Assembly (NCBI GenBank): GCA_016869045.1
Contig: VGFC01000033.1
Coordinates: 1 to 32,871 of the forward strand
Source: Armatimonadota bacterium
GTDB lineage: Bacteria; Armatimonadota; Zipacnadia; Zipacnadales; VGFC01
Length of the DNA stretch: 32,871 nucleotides
Reading direction: 5' to 3'
The notes below the pieces were generated by a model that was not told where the DNA came from, made no database searches, and was given only the letters and a program-made list of their open reading frames with translations. Below are positions 1-10,621 of the stretch, one piece after another (position 1 is the first letter of the stretch; each line of letters starts with the position of its first letter). Position numbers and translations under genes: made by a program.

Positions 1-1191
1 CCGGAACCGCGACGCGGTGTCGTCCGTCCCGATGAAGGTCCCCTGCCCCACGCCCTCCCGGATCAGACCCAGCGGGTCGGCGTCGGCGGAGAGGTCGAGA
101 CCGTCCATGATCCGCTGCACGTAGGCGAGTATCTCGCGGTCGATGACGGCCTGTTGCGGGCTGAAGACCTCGTCCACCGAGAGCTGGCCGACCGCGCCGA
201 AGTGCCGAACGCCGAGCAGCGCCTGCCACAGGACGGAGGCGGTGCGCTCGCAGGCGGCGTGCTCGTCCGGTATCTTCGCGGTCGTGCGGAACACGCCGCT
301 GCGGACCAGTTGGCCGGCCAGGTGCGCGGTCACCTGCAGGACCGCCGCGCGGTACAGGCACCACTCCGAGGAGCCGAAGACGATCCCCGAGTAGCGGAAG
401 TCGAACGGTTCGACCCGCAGGCTGATTCCGCCGCCGAAGCCGAGCGCGACGCTGATGAGGTCGAAGGCGAGCGCCTCGGCCGTGGACTGCACGAGGGCAG
501 CGAGCGGATCGAGGGGGCATGTCGCGCCCGCAATGGGGATGGCGCCGGTGAGGCTCACCGAGAGGTCTGGGTCACCCCGGAAGGCGAGCGCCGTCCGCAC
601 GCCCTTGCAGTTCAGCCGCAGCGGGCTGATGGCGACCTGCTCCACCAGGCGGTACCGCCGCCCGGCTGCGAGGTTCATGTCCACCAGGAAGCGGACTTCC
701 TCGGGGTCGGTCACCGGGAGCGAGCCGCCGAGCCACCGAGAGTGCAGCAGGCCAATGCGCTCGGCGGCCAGCGTCACCAGCGCCGGCGGCACATCGCCCG
801 GCTGCAGCGGAACCACGCTCGACGTGCCGCGCGCATCCCAGAGGCGCGCCATCTGCGCCGCCTCATCGCTCGTCGCCGGGCGGACGATGAGCGTCTCCGG
901 GTCGCAGTAGTTCAGCCCCGCCCAACAGGCGTCCATGGTGAGACGCCGATCATCTTCGCCGGGCGGAGCGGACGAACGGCGCGCCGCAAGATGCGAGCGA
1001 ACCGCGTCCTCCGCGAAGCGCAGACGGCCATTGACAGGCGTGCAGCCCGGCCAGGCGGCGATCTGGGCCGCGACCTCTGCGTCGGAGCACTCAACGCCGA
1101 TCTCGGCGAGGACCGTGAGGGCATGATCGACAATGCGCCCAAGGTCAGGTTCGGCAAGCGGCGGATCGAGACGAGGGCGCCAGACGGACAT
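1..1191 (-). CDS. MttB-superfamily (trimethylamine methyltransferase-like) protein, non-pyrrolysine, 3' end outside window
   Basis: The reading frame is open from ATG at 1191 to the window edge (397 residues); about the last 75 residues are missing. It was recognised by alignment with the second MttB-like protein at 9114-10538. The two share an N-terminal helix pattern (VLAEIGVE here, LETVGVRV there), a VFGSSEWCLYRAA / VFGSPESCLFEMA block, an AHLAG / AYLAG block, and a C-terminal block around HFGAVGQLSVDEVFSPQQ. MttB-family proteins are TIM-barrel methyltransferases that move a methyl group from a methylated amine to a corrinoid protein. True MttB has an in-frame amber codon for pyrrolysine; none occurs here, so this is a non-Pyl homologue like the glycine betaine enzymes, substrate unknown. 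The start is supported by a Shine-Dalgarno (TGAGG) overlapping the stop of the upstream gene, which ends 12 nt away. It is therefore the distal gene of a marR-cytochrome-methyltransferase unit. No signal peptide is seen, so it is likely cytoplasmic. Confidence 0.85.
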   Translation of the reverse strand, partial: MSVWRPRLDPPLAEPDLGRIVDHALTVLAEIGVECSDAEVAAQIAAWPGCTPVNGRLRFAEDAVRSHLAARRSSAPPGEDDRRLTMDACWAGLNYCDPETLIVRPATSDEAAQMARLWDARGTSSVVPLQPGDVPPALVTLAAERIGLLHSRWLGGSLPVTDPEEVRFLVDMNLAAGRRYRLVEQVAISPLRLNCKGVRTALAFRGDPDLSVSLTGAIPIAGATCPLDPLAALVQSTAEALAFDLISVALGFGGGISLRVEPFDFRYSGIVFGSSEWCLYRAAVLQVTAHLAGQLVRSGVFRTTAKIPDEHAACERTASVLWQALLGVRHFGAVGQLSVDEVFSPQQAVIDREILAYVQRIMDGLDLSADADPLGLIREGVGQGTFIGTDDTASRFR

Positions 1192-1203
1192 CAGATGCGA
1201 ACC

Positions 1204-4200
1204 TCACTGCAACTTCGGGCCCGCGATGACCTCGCCGCGAAGCTGGCGGGCCTGGTCGTCGGGATCGAAGGTGCCGTAGAACAGCGCGTTGGCATCCATC
1301 CAGGTCACGAGGCGCGCGAACTCCTCCTCGCTCAGCGTCACGCCGTGGTGGTCGGCGAGCAGCAGCTTCGTGAGGGCGCTGCCGCGGGCGCCGAACCGGT
1401 TCGGCGTGCTGAGCGGGTCGATGAGGCCCTGGTCCGAGTACGGCACACGCGGCGCAAGGGCGTTGTAGGAGGCCGAGTAGGGGCCATCAGGCGCGCCGGT
1501 GAGCTTCACGCCGCCGCCGGGATCGGTGTTGCCGTGACAGCTCACACACCGCGCATCCAGGATCGGCTGCACGAGGCGCGGGTAGCTGAAGGGGAGTGAA
1601 CCCTCGGGCGCGGGCTCGATGACCGAGGGCGCACGGCTGAGCGCGGCAATCGCCCGCCGAGGTGGCGCCTCGGTTCGCGGCTCGTGGCAACCGACGCAGG
1701 TGATTGTCTCCCCCGGCTGCAGGTAGGTCTCGCTGCGCATCACCTGGACCGCCATGCCTCGCTCGTCGAGCACCTGGAAGCTCAGGGGCACACCGGCCGG
1801 CGCGTGGAAGTAGGCGGAACCGTCCGGCTCGACGGGCACCGTACCCAGGACCTGCTTGCCCGGGGCGCCGCGCGGCAGGCCGACGGGCGGGCGGTCGATT
1901 CCCGGAGTGGACTTCGGTAGGACCTGGAGGATGCGCAGCCGCTTGATCGTCTCACCTGCGAGGGAGGGTGCGCTGTCGTAGAGGTTCTGCAACACCACCA
2001 AGCCCTCGCTCTCGAGGCGGCCGGGGTCGAGCAGCGACGGCGGCTGAGGGGGCACGGGACGCGGGCGCAGCGGCACAGGCCACGCGCTGGAGAGGTTCAG
2101 GTCGCGGTAGAGCAGCTCCTTGTTCCCGAACGCATCGACCAGATAGAGGCCGAACATGTTCGGCCGGTTGCCCTGCGGCTCGCCCACCAGGCGCTCGAAG
2201 CTGTACGCGGCGAGGAAGTACCTCTCTGAGAGGGGGTAGGCGCTGCGGTAGCAGTGGCCTGGCCAGCGCTGCTGCTCGATGGGTTCGTAGGGCTCAATCC
2301 CGGGCGCGCGCAGCCGCCAGTAGGGCGCGAGGTCGTTCTCGCTCTCGGGGAAGGGCGCGTCGGGCGTGAGGCGCGTGAGGGGCGGCAGGCCATCGACGCC
2401 CGCGGCCACATCGACCAGGACGATGGAGCCCGCCGTCATCGCGTGATGCGCGGCGGCCGTCGCCATGACGCGGGTCGAGCCCGGCACAGGGCGCGCCTCC
2501 CAGATGCCCACCGGGTTGAACGTGTTGTTGCCGTAGAAGATCGCGGGCTGTGAGCCGTCGGGGAACGTAGTCCAGAGCTGCTGGTAGAGCACCGCGTAGC
2601 GATCGACGTAGTCCCAGCGCGTGTAGATGATCCGCCCGTCGTTCAGGATCGCCGGGTCCCATTCCTGGGTCTCGTGGAAGGAGAGCGGGCGCGGGTTCGA
2701 GCCGTCCGCTTCCGCGACGGCGAGCGTGTAGTTCTCGCAGCCCGGGCTCCCGCAGCGGTGCCAGCCGCCGCGCCTTGTTGAGATGAACAGGATCCGCCCA
2801 TCGGCTATGTACTTGGGCGCGAAGTCGTTGTACGGCCCGTCGGTGAGCCGGCGCAACCCGGAGCCGTCGGCGTCCATCTCGTAGAGGTGGTAGTGCCGCC
2901 CGTGGTGGCCCTGGATCGTGTCCTCGGGCGTGCTGTCGGCCTCGCAGAAGGCGAAGAGCACGCGCTGGCCGTCGCACGAGACCTCCGGCTGCATGAAGCT
3001 GCCTTGCGGAAGCAGCCCAGCCGTCAGGTCGCGCGCCGCCATCGAGGCGCCCGGGTGTTCGAGGACGCAGATGCCCCCTCCCGGCCGCGCATACCGCCCA
3101 TAGTACTGCGTGAGCTGGTGGCTGAAGCACGGCGGGACCTGCTTCGCGAAGACCAGCGGGCCGGCATCTGCAAGGGGGTTGGCCAAGGCGATCTCACGCT
3201 TGTGCCAGTGCACGCGACGCCAGAGGTACTCGAGGGACGGCGTCGGGGCTGAAGCCGCTCCTACCGCATGGAACTCGGCCTTGAGGGCGGACCAGGCGGC
3301 GGATTGGAGGCCGAGGTCGCGCAGCAGAGCGTCGCCGCGGTCGAGGGTGCGTTGGATTGCCTCAGCGTAAGTGCTGGGCGCGCGCGGTGTGTCGATGCCG
3401 TCCTGCAGCCGCCAGTCCCACTCGATGAGAGCGAGCTCCATCAGGGGACGCAAGGGAGGCGAGAGCGGCGGCGCACCGCGGCCGATGTCCGGTGTGGTGA
3501 TGCGCAGGGGGACGGTGAGGTCGCGGTCGGCGGTGCGCAGATGGAGGTCTGCGACGTGGATGAGGACGTTGCGGCCGGCGCGGGCAATGAGACGCAGGGA
3601 CAGGTCGGCCGTGGAGTCGCCGCTAATCCGCAGCTCGGCCGGGCTGTTGTCCAGAGCGACGGGCGGGGCCTCGGTGTCGCTAAGCGCCAGGGAGGCGGTC
3701 ACCGGTTCTCCGGCACCACCGCTCACGTGAGCGGTGGCTGAGGCCTCGCAGGCCCCGAGCAGGCCCTGCACAGGTACCGCGATCTCGGCGCTCTCGCCCC
3801 GCGCGAGGACGATCCAGACGCCCGGAGGTTGCTCAGTGAAGGCGACCTGCGGGCCCTCGGCAGCGGCGAGGACGCGGAAGCCACACACATCGGAGGAGGG
3901 AGGCGGCGCAGGCTGCCCGTTGAGGGTCACTTGCGCTTCACCGAAGCCCGGTCGCCCTCCGGCGAGTATCTCCACCTCGGCGAGGCCGCAGGTCTGGAAG
4001 GAGTTGTACGAAGTCAGTACGAGGATCCGCAGCTTGCGGGCCTTGACCGGCTCCAGCTTCAGTTCAAGGCGGGCGAGGCTCTCATCCGGCAACTGCCCCT
4101 CCGCGACGCGACGCCACTCCGCCCCGTCCGCCGAGACCTCCACCGCGAAGTCCCGCGTGTGGTACATGTTCCCGGTCCAGGAGGCCTGGACGACGTTGAC

Positions 4201-4458
4201 CTGACGCACCTCCTCGATGGAGGCAAACTCGAAGGTGAGCGCGCAGGGCAGCTGGGTCTGATCGCGGGAGTACCAGCACCCCTCTCCCTGCTGGAGACTA
4301 CCGTCCGCCGCCTTCGTGCCGGCGTACTGCTCCGAGTACTGCGTGTCCGCGACGACGGAGGTTCCGTAGGGAGGGCCGGCGATGTTGGTGAGCGACTGAG
4401 CGGCGCCGACATGGGCGAGCAGGACGGACAGAAGGGCGATCACGGCGCTTCGCGGCAT
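1204..4458 (-). CDS. Secreted F5/8C + beta-propeller + di-heme protein, hydrazine synthase alpha-subunit-like
   Basis: This 1084-residue protein begins with a signal peptide (MPRSAVIALLSVLLAHVGAAQ). Residues about 25-165 look like an F5/8 type C (discoidin, CBM32-like) domain. A mixed region follows, then from about residue 435 a TolB/PD40-like propeller with repeats such as LYEMDADGSGLRRLTDGP and WDPAILNDGRIIYTRWD. The C-terminal part has two CxxCH heme c motifs, CVGCH at 921-925 and CVSCH at 971-975, the second after the LVQPILDARC context typical of planctomycete cytochromes. This propeller plus two C-terminal hemes matches the HZS_alpha family layout, whose founding member is the anammox hydrazine synthase alpha subunit. 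Nothing else here suggests anammox, so a role in hydrazine chemistry is not implied; the substrate is unknown. It would act outside the cytoplasmic membrane. The start has GGGAG 9 nt upstream, inside a hairpin. The methyltransferase gene follows by 12 nt. A REP-like palindrome lies within the frame at 3242-3265. Confidence 0.8.
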   Translation of the reverse strand: MPRSAVIALLSVLLAHVGAAQSLTNIAGPPYGTSVVADTQYSEQYAGTKAADGSLQQGEGCWYSRDQTQLPCALTFEFASIEEVRQVNVVQASWTGNMYHTRDFAVEVSADGAEWRRVAEGQLPDESLARLELKLEPVKARKLRILVLTSYNSFQTCGLAEVEILAGGRPGFGEAQVTLNGQPAPPPSSDVCGFRVLAAAEGPQVAFTEQPPGVWIVLARGESAEIAVPVQGLLGACEASATAHVSGGAGEPVTASLALSDTEAPPVALDNSPAELRISGDSTADLSLRLIARAGRNVLIHVADLHLRTADRDLTVPLRITTPDIGRGAPPLSPPLRPLMELALIEWDWRLQDGIDTPRAPSTYAEAIQRTLDRGDALLRDLGLQSAAWSALKAEFHAVGAASAPTPSLEYLWRRVHWHKREIALANPLADAGPLVFAKQVPPCFSHQLTQYYGRYARPGGGICVLEHPGASMAARDLTAGLLPQGSFMQPEVSCDGQRVLFAFCEADSTPEDTIQGHHGRHYHLYEMDADGSGLRRLTDGPYNDFAPKYIADGRILFISTRRGGWHRCGSPGCENYTLAVAEADGSNPRPLSFHETQEWDPAILNDGRIIYTRWDYVDRYAVLYQQLWTTFPDGSQPAIFYGNNTFNPVGIWEARPVPGSTRVMATAAAHHAMTAGSIVLVDVAAGVDGLPPLTRLTPDAPFPESENDLAPYWRLRAPGIEPYEPIEQQRWPGHCYRSAYPLSERYFLAAYSFERLVGEPQGNRPNMFGLYLVDAFGNKELLYRDLNLSSAWPVPLRPRPVPPQPPSLLDPGRLESEGLVVLQNLYDSAPSLAGETIKRLRILQVLPKSTPGIDRPPVGLPRGAPGKQVLGTVPVEPDGSAYFHAPAGVPLSFQVLDERGMAVQVMRSETYLQPGETITCVGCHEPRTEAPPRRAIAALSRAPSVIEPAPEGSLPFSYPRLVQPILDARCVSCHGNTDPGGGVKLTGAPDGPYSASYNALAPRVPYSDQGLIDPLSTPNRFGARGSALTKLLLADHHGVTLSEEEFARLVTWMDANALFYGTFDPDDQARQLRGEVIAGPKLQ
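3242..3265 (-). repeat. REP-like palindromic unit inside the di-heme protein gene
   Basis: On the coding strand the unit reads GGTAGGAGCGGCTTCAGCCC and then CGAC. It forms a short hairpin around GGCT-TC-AGCC, with one mismatch before the outer pairs. It closely resembles the GTAGGAGCGGCTTCAGCC type of interspersed repeat known from many GC-rich bacterial genomes. Here it is read in frame as V-G-A-A-S-A-P-T, in a stretch that looks like a linker before the propeller. The resemblance is from memory; copy number elsewhere in the genome was not checked. Confidence 0.45.
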
Positions 4459-4463
4459 GGGGA

Positions 4464-4510
4464 GGGTCTCCCGGAATTGTCAGGAGACCCTTCGCCGCGG
4501 AGACGAAGGG
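4464..4510. promoter_or_regulatory. Two overlapping hairpins between marR and the di-heme protein gene
   Basis: GGGTCTCC (4464-4471) pairs perfectly with GGAGACCC (4483-4490) across an 11-nt loop. CCCTTCG (4488-4494) pairs with CGAAGGG (4504-4510) across 9 nt. The two stems share CCC at 4488-4490, so only one can form at a time. On the transcribed (minus) strand the 3' arm of the first hairpin contains the GGGAG that serves as the ribosome site of the di-heme gene. It could be an attenuator, a weak terminator after marR, or a protein operator. The pairings are seen; the role is inferred. Confidence 0.5.
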
Positions 4511-4525
4511 ACCTTTGCGCGCCCG

Positions 4526-5023
4526 CTACTCCTCGTCCGACGGCTCGGCGATCAGTTGGGCGAGTTCGTCGATGGCCTCCATGAAGGCCTTCTGCTCGGC
4601 CTTCGTGCGCCCCTTGAGCAGCGCCCCGACCGCCTGGTACAGGGGGTGTGGGGCCTGCGCCACGGCCTCGCGGCCGGCGTCCGTGGCCGTCACGAACACG
4701 ACGCGACGGTCCTGGCGGTCGCGACGGCGCTTCATCAGGCCCTTGCTCTCGAGGCGGTCGAAGATGCCCACGACGGTACTCGGGGAGAGGTAGACCTTCT
4801 CGCTGATGTCGGTGGCGGTGGTCGGACCGTAGGCCACAACCGCCCGCAGGCAGACGAGCTGCGGGCCGGTAACGCCATGCATCTTTGCCAGGCGGCGCGA
4901 GTCCACTTCTACGCCCTGCGCGATCCTGCGGAGCGCGTAGAACAGGCGCTGACTGAGGTCGGGATCGACCTGGGTGCGCGAACTCCGCAAGGTGACCTCT
5001 TCCCGTCGGCGTGATGGGCCCAT
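4526..5023 (-). CDS. MarR-family winged-helix transcriptional regulator
   Basis: This 165-residue protein has the MarR layout: an N-terminal dimer helix (DLSQRLFYALRRIAQGVEVDS cut short here as DLSQRLFYALRRIAQ), the helix-turn-helix TATDISEKVYLSPSTVVGIF, and the wing with the family signature DRQDRR followed by VVFVTATDAGRE. C-terminal helices complete the dimer interface. MarR proteins bind palindromic operators as dimers and usually release DNA on binding a small ligand. I chose ATG 5023 because AGGGAG lies upstream and the added residues of a longer frame (to 5092) are arginine-rich and unlike the family. It is the first gene of the leftward unit, 67 nt before the di-heme gene, and diverges from the metallopeptidase-lacZ-mttB unit. 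It is the natural candidate regulator of both arms and of itself. Confidence 0.9.
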   Translation of the reverse strand: MGPSRRREEVTLRSSRTQVDPDLSQRLFYALRRIAQGVEVDSRRLAKMHGVTGPQLVCLRAVVAYGPTTATDISEKVYLSPSTVVGIFDRLESKGLMKRRRDRQDRRVVFVTATDAGREAVAQAPHPLYQAVGALLKGRTKAEQKAFMEAIDELAQLIAEPSDEE

Positions 5024-5134
5024 GCGAGTAGTAGCTCCCTTACGCTGCGGCGACAACACCAATGGTCGGCGGCACCCAAAACGTCCGGGCACCCGGGGGA
5101 CCCGGCCGCAGATCGTCCGCGCCGCAACGAGTCT

Positions 5135-5161
5135 GCGCGCCGCGGATCAGCGCGCCCCTAC
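5135..5161. repeat. Palindromic repeat related to the GTAGGGGCGC family
   Basis: GCGCGC at 5135-5140 can pair with GCGCGC at 5150-5155 over a 9-nt loop and is followed by CCCCTAC. The block CGCGCCCCTAC (5151-5161) is identical to the end of the first tandem repeat at 32641 read on the opposite strand. It lies in the 290-nt gene-free stretch 5024-5313, which otherwise holds only the promoter at 5251-5279 and GC-rich inverted repeats around 5090-5107. Confidence 0.5.
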
Positions 5162-5250
5162 AGACACCATAGACGCGAGACGACCGATTAGTGTTCAGTC
5201 CTGCTCTACGCGAATGGGTCCTGCGCCGACAAGGTGGCGGGGCGGCGCGA

Positions 5251-5279
5251 TTGACAACCGCCTGGGCGGCGTCTACAGT
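5251..5279 (+). promoter_or_regulatory. Sigma70-type promoter with a palindrome in the spacer
   Basis: TTGACA (5251-5256) and TACAGT (5274-5279) are separated by exactly 17 nt. They lie about 35 nt before the ATG of the metallopeptidase gene at 5314. The spacer contains CCGCC-TG-GGCGG (5258-5269), a perfect 5-bp inverted repeat between the two hexamers, where a repressor dimer such as the divergent MarR protein could sit. The hexamers are seen; promoter activity and operator role are inferred. Confidence 0.65.
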
Positions 5280-5313
5280 ACGAGCACCGCCTCTTCCCGG
5301 AGTCGAGCACGCC

Positions 5314-6018
5314 ATGGGACTCGCCTGCCTCCTGCTGTCAACCTGCACGCTGGGGCGCACGCAGCCGGCCTACGACGCGACCAGCGACTACTCCGTGCGT
5401 GAGGTGGAGGGTTTCACGGTTCGCGTGAATCAGCGACTGCTTGACGAGCGTCCGGAGGCTGCGGGCGAGGCCCTGCAACTGCTCGCCGCCAAGCTGCTGG
5501 AGGTGCGCCGGGTGGTTCCGGCGGGGGCCTTGGCCGCGCTCAGAACCGTGCCGATCTGGGTCGAGGCCGAGGACCCGCACGGGCGCCATCTGTGCATGTG
5601 CTACCACCCGTCAAGGGAGTGGCTGGGCGAGAACGGCTACAACCCGGACAAGGCCCGTTGCGTGGAGGTCGCGAACATCGGCAACTTCCTGAGCTGGTCG
5701 CGCGAGCAACCGGCGATGGTGTTCCACGAGTTGGCGCACGCCTACCATCACCAAGTGCTCGGGTACGACGACCCCACGATCAAGCAGGCGTACGAGCGGG
5801 CGAAGGAGAGCGGAGCTTACGAGTCCGTGTTGTACTACGACGGGAAGCTGCAGCGTGCCTACGCGATGAACAACGACCAGGAGTACTTCGCGGAGTTGAC
5901 GGAGGCGTACTTCGGAACAAACGACTTCTACCCCTTCGTGCGGCCCGAGGTGGAGCAGTTCGACCTTGTGGGTTTTGCGATGCTGAAGAGCGCCTGGGAG
6001 CGCCCCGCTGCGAAGTGA
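5314..6018 (+). CDS. Secreted zincin-like metallopeptidase family protein
   Basis: This 234-residue protein has a short hydrophobic N-terminus (MGLACLLLSTCTLG), probably a minimal signal or lipoprotein-like leader. The zinc motif HELAH is at 138-142. A downstream acidic block, QEYFAELTEAYFG (from about 189), supplies likely third-ligand glutamates E190 or E194, as in gluzincins related to the anthrax lethal factor-type fold. Related secreted proteins occur in Planctomycetota and Verrucomicrobiota; the substrate is unknown. The frame is open further upstream to 5191, but that would place the promoter hexamers inside the gene, so ATG 5314 (CGGAG 11 nt before) is preferred. It is the first gene of the rightward unit; lacZ starts 18 nt after its stop. 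Confidence 0.75.
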   Translation: MGLACLLLSTCTLGRTQPAYDATSDYSVREVEGFTVRVNQRLLDERPEAAGEALQLLAAKLLEVRRVVPAGALAALRTVPIWVEAEDPHGRHLCMCYHPSREWLGENGYNPDKARCVEVANIGNFLSWSREQPAMVFHELAHAYHHQVLGYDDPTIKQAYERAKESGAYESVLYYDGKLQRAYAMNNDQEYFAELTEAYFGTNDFYPFVRPEVEQFDLVGFAMLKSAWERPAAK

Positions 6019-6021
6019 TGA

Positions 6022-9105
<3,084 letters not shown>

Positions 9106-9113
9106 GGATCGGC

Positions 9114-10538
9114 ATGACGCGCGCGCCGTTCATGCTGCAGCGACCGCCCCTGCTGCGCCCCGAGGACCTGGCGCGAATCGAGGACGGGATGGTGCGCACG
9201 CTCGAAACCGTGGGCGTGCGCGTGCTGGAGGAGACGCTGCGCGAGAGGTTGTCGGCGCTCGGCTTCCGCTCGCGAGGGGAGCGGTTCTTCGTCGAGGTCG
9301 CGACGACGCGGGCCTTCCTCGCCGAGGAGCGCGCGCGGCACGGGGATCGCTTCGGGCTTGCGCTCCCGGACGACCCGCCGGACGAGATCACCCTCTACGT
9401 CAGCCCCTACCCGCAGCACGTGCATGACCTCGGGACCGACCGCCTGGTGCCGTTCACCGTCGAGCGACTGGTCGAGGCCACGAAGCTCCTCGATGTCCTG
9501 GCCGAGCGCGGCGTCACCTCCAGTCCGCCGGGCTGCCCTACGGATGTGCCGCCTCCCCTGCAACCGGTGATTCAGTACTGGGTCGCGGCGGTGCACTCGC
9601 GCCAGGGAAGGCACGCCCCCGACCCCAAGGCGGAGCTCACGTTCCCCCATGTCGCGGAGATGGCGGAGGCCCTCGGGCACCCCATCCGCCACCTCCCCGT
9701 GTACGTCTTCAGCCCGCTGACGCTCGGCGGCGAATCGCTCCGCTGCGTTCTGCGCTTCCGAGAGCGGCTGGAGGCGATCGGCGTGGGCTCGATGGCCGCG
9801 CCCGGCTCGACGGCGCCCATCGACCCAGGCGATGCCTTCGCGCAGGCGGCGGCGGAAGTCATCGGCCCGGTCATCCTGCTGCGCGAGGCGCTGGACCTGC
9901 CCGTGCATTGGCACGTGTCCATCCATCCGGTCGATCTGCGCACGATGGCGATGGTGTTTGGGTCGCCGGAGAGCTGCCTCTTCGAGATGGCGAGCCGCGA
10001 GCTGAATGCCTACCTCGCCGGGACGCCCTACGCGCCTTGGCCGGACAACATGCACACCAACGCCAAGCTCCCCGGCGCACAGGCTTGTGCCGAGAAGTCG
10101 AGCCTGATGACGATGGGAGCGCTGATGGGCGGCCGCCACTTCGGCGCGGCAGGCACGCTGAGCCTCGACGAGGTCTTCAGCGCCGAGCAGCTCCTCTACG
10201 ACCTGGAGACCCGCGACCACGTCGCGCGACTGGTGCGCGGGCTGGACTTCGGGCAGTGGGCCGCTGACGCGGCGGAGGCGATCAAGGAGGGCGTGGAGGC
10301 CGGGAGCTTTGCGGGGCTGCAGCGCACGCTGGAATGCTATCGCGAAGTCTACTGGCACCCGCAGCTCTTCGACCGCGACTTCGTCAACGCGTGGCAGGCG
10401 CGCGGTTCCGCAACCATCCGTGAACGCACGCACGCTCGCATTGCGGAGTTGATCGCGGCGCACGAGTACCGCCTCGAGGAGCCTCTGGAGAGGGAGCTGG
10501 GGCGGATTGTGGCCAGGGCGCAGACGGAGCTGGCGTGA
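9114..10538 (+). CDS. MttB-superfamily (trimethylamine methyltransferase-like) protein, non-pyrrolysine
   Basis: This complete 474-residue protein is about the length of MttB. The N-terminal helices (ARIEDGMVRTLETVGVRVLE) are followed by a barrel with LPVYVFSPLTLGG, GVGSMAAPGSTAPIDP, LPVHWHVSIHPVD and RHFGAAGTLSLDEVFSAEQL. It is a clear paralogue of the truncated protein at 1-1191. The frame has no internal amber codon, so it lacks pyrrolysine and belongs to the non-Pyl MttB branch, where characterised members demethylate quaternary amines and pass the methyl group to a corrinoid protein. No corrinoid partner or RamA-type activase is in the window, so the acceptor is unknown. ATG 9114 is chosen because GTGAGG lies just upstream and it begins 8 nt after the lacZ stop; the frame is open further into lacZ without support. 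It is co-transcribed with lacZ by position. Confidence 0.88.
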   Translation: MTRAPFMLQRPPLLRPEDLARIEDGMVRTLETVGVRVLEETLRERLSALGFRSRGERFFVEVATTRAFLAEERARHGDRFGLALPDDPPDEITLYVSPYPQHVHDLGTDRLVPFTVERLVEATKLLDVLAERGVTSSPPGCPTDVPPPLQPVIQYWVAAVHSRQGRHAPDPKAELTFPHVAEMAEALGHPIRHLPVYVFSPLTLGGESLRCVLRFRERLEAIGVGSMAAPGSTAPIDPGDAFAQAAAEVIGPVILLREALDLPVHWHVSIHPVDLRTMAMVFGSPESCLFEMASRELNAYLAGTPYAPWPDNMHTNAKLPGAQACAEKSSLMTMGALMGGRHFGAAGTLSLDEVFSAEQLLYDLETRDHVARLVRGLDFGQWAADAAEAIKEGVEAGSFAGLQRTLECYREVYWHPQLFDRDFVNAWQARGSATIRERTHARIAELIAAHEYRLEEPLERELGRIVARAQTELA

Positions 10539-10578
10539 GTGTCAGGCGGCAGGAATGGTAGGCGTTGACATCGAATCC

Positions 10579-10598
10579 CACGGGCGAGGCCGCCCGTG
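10579..10598. repeat. Palindromic repeat, 8-bp stem with AGGC loop
   Basis: CACGGGCG (10579-10586) pairs perfectly with CGCCCGTG (10591-10598) around AGGC. It fills part of the 83-nt gap between the MttB-like gene and the propeller/PHP gene. No U-tract follows, so it is not a classic terminator; it looks like an interspersed palindrome. No other copy was seen in this window. Confidence 0.5.
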
Positions 10599-10621
10599 CC
10601 ACCAGAGACCAGGAGGGCCCC

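Noticed and set aside
154-1599. Long plus-strand open frame (481 residues) at the left edge
   Set aside because: It spans two minus-strand genes that show real family motifs; its product is Arg/Ala/Glu-rich without any domain and is a by-product of high GC content.
1204-4458. Genuine anammox hydrazine synthase subunit
   Set aside because: Only the propeller/di-heme layout is shared; the F5/8C domain, the neighbours and the absence of other HZS subunits argue against it.
10579-10598. Rho-independent terminator after the MttB-like gene
   Set aside because: The stem is perfect but no T-run follows on either strand; better described as an interspersed palindrome.
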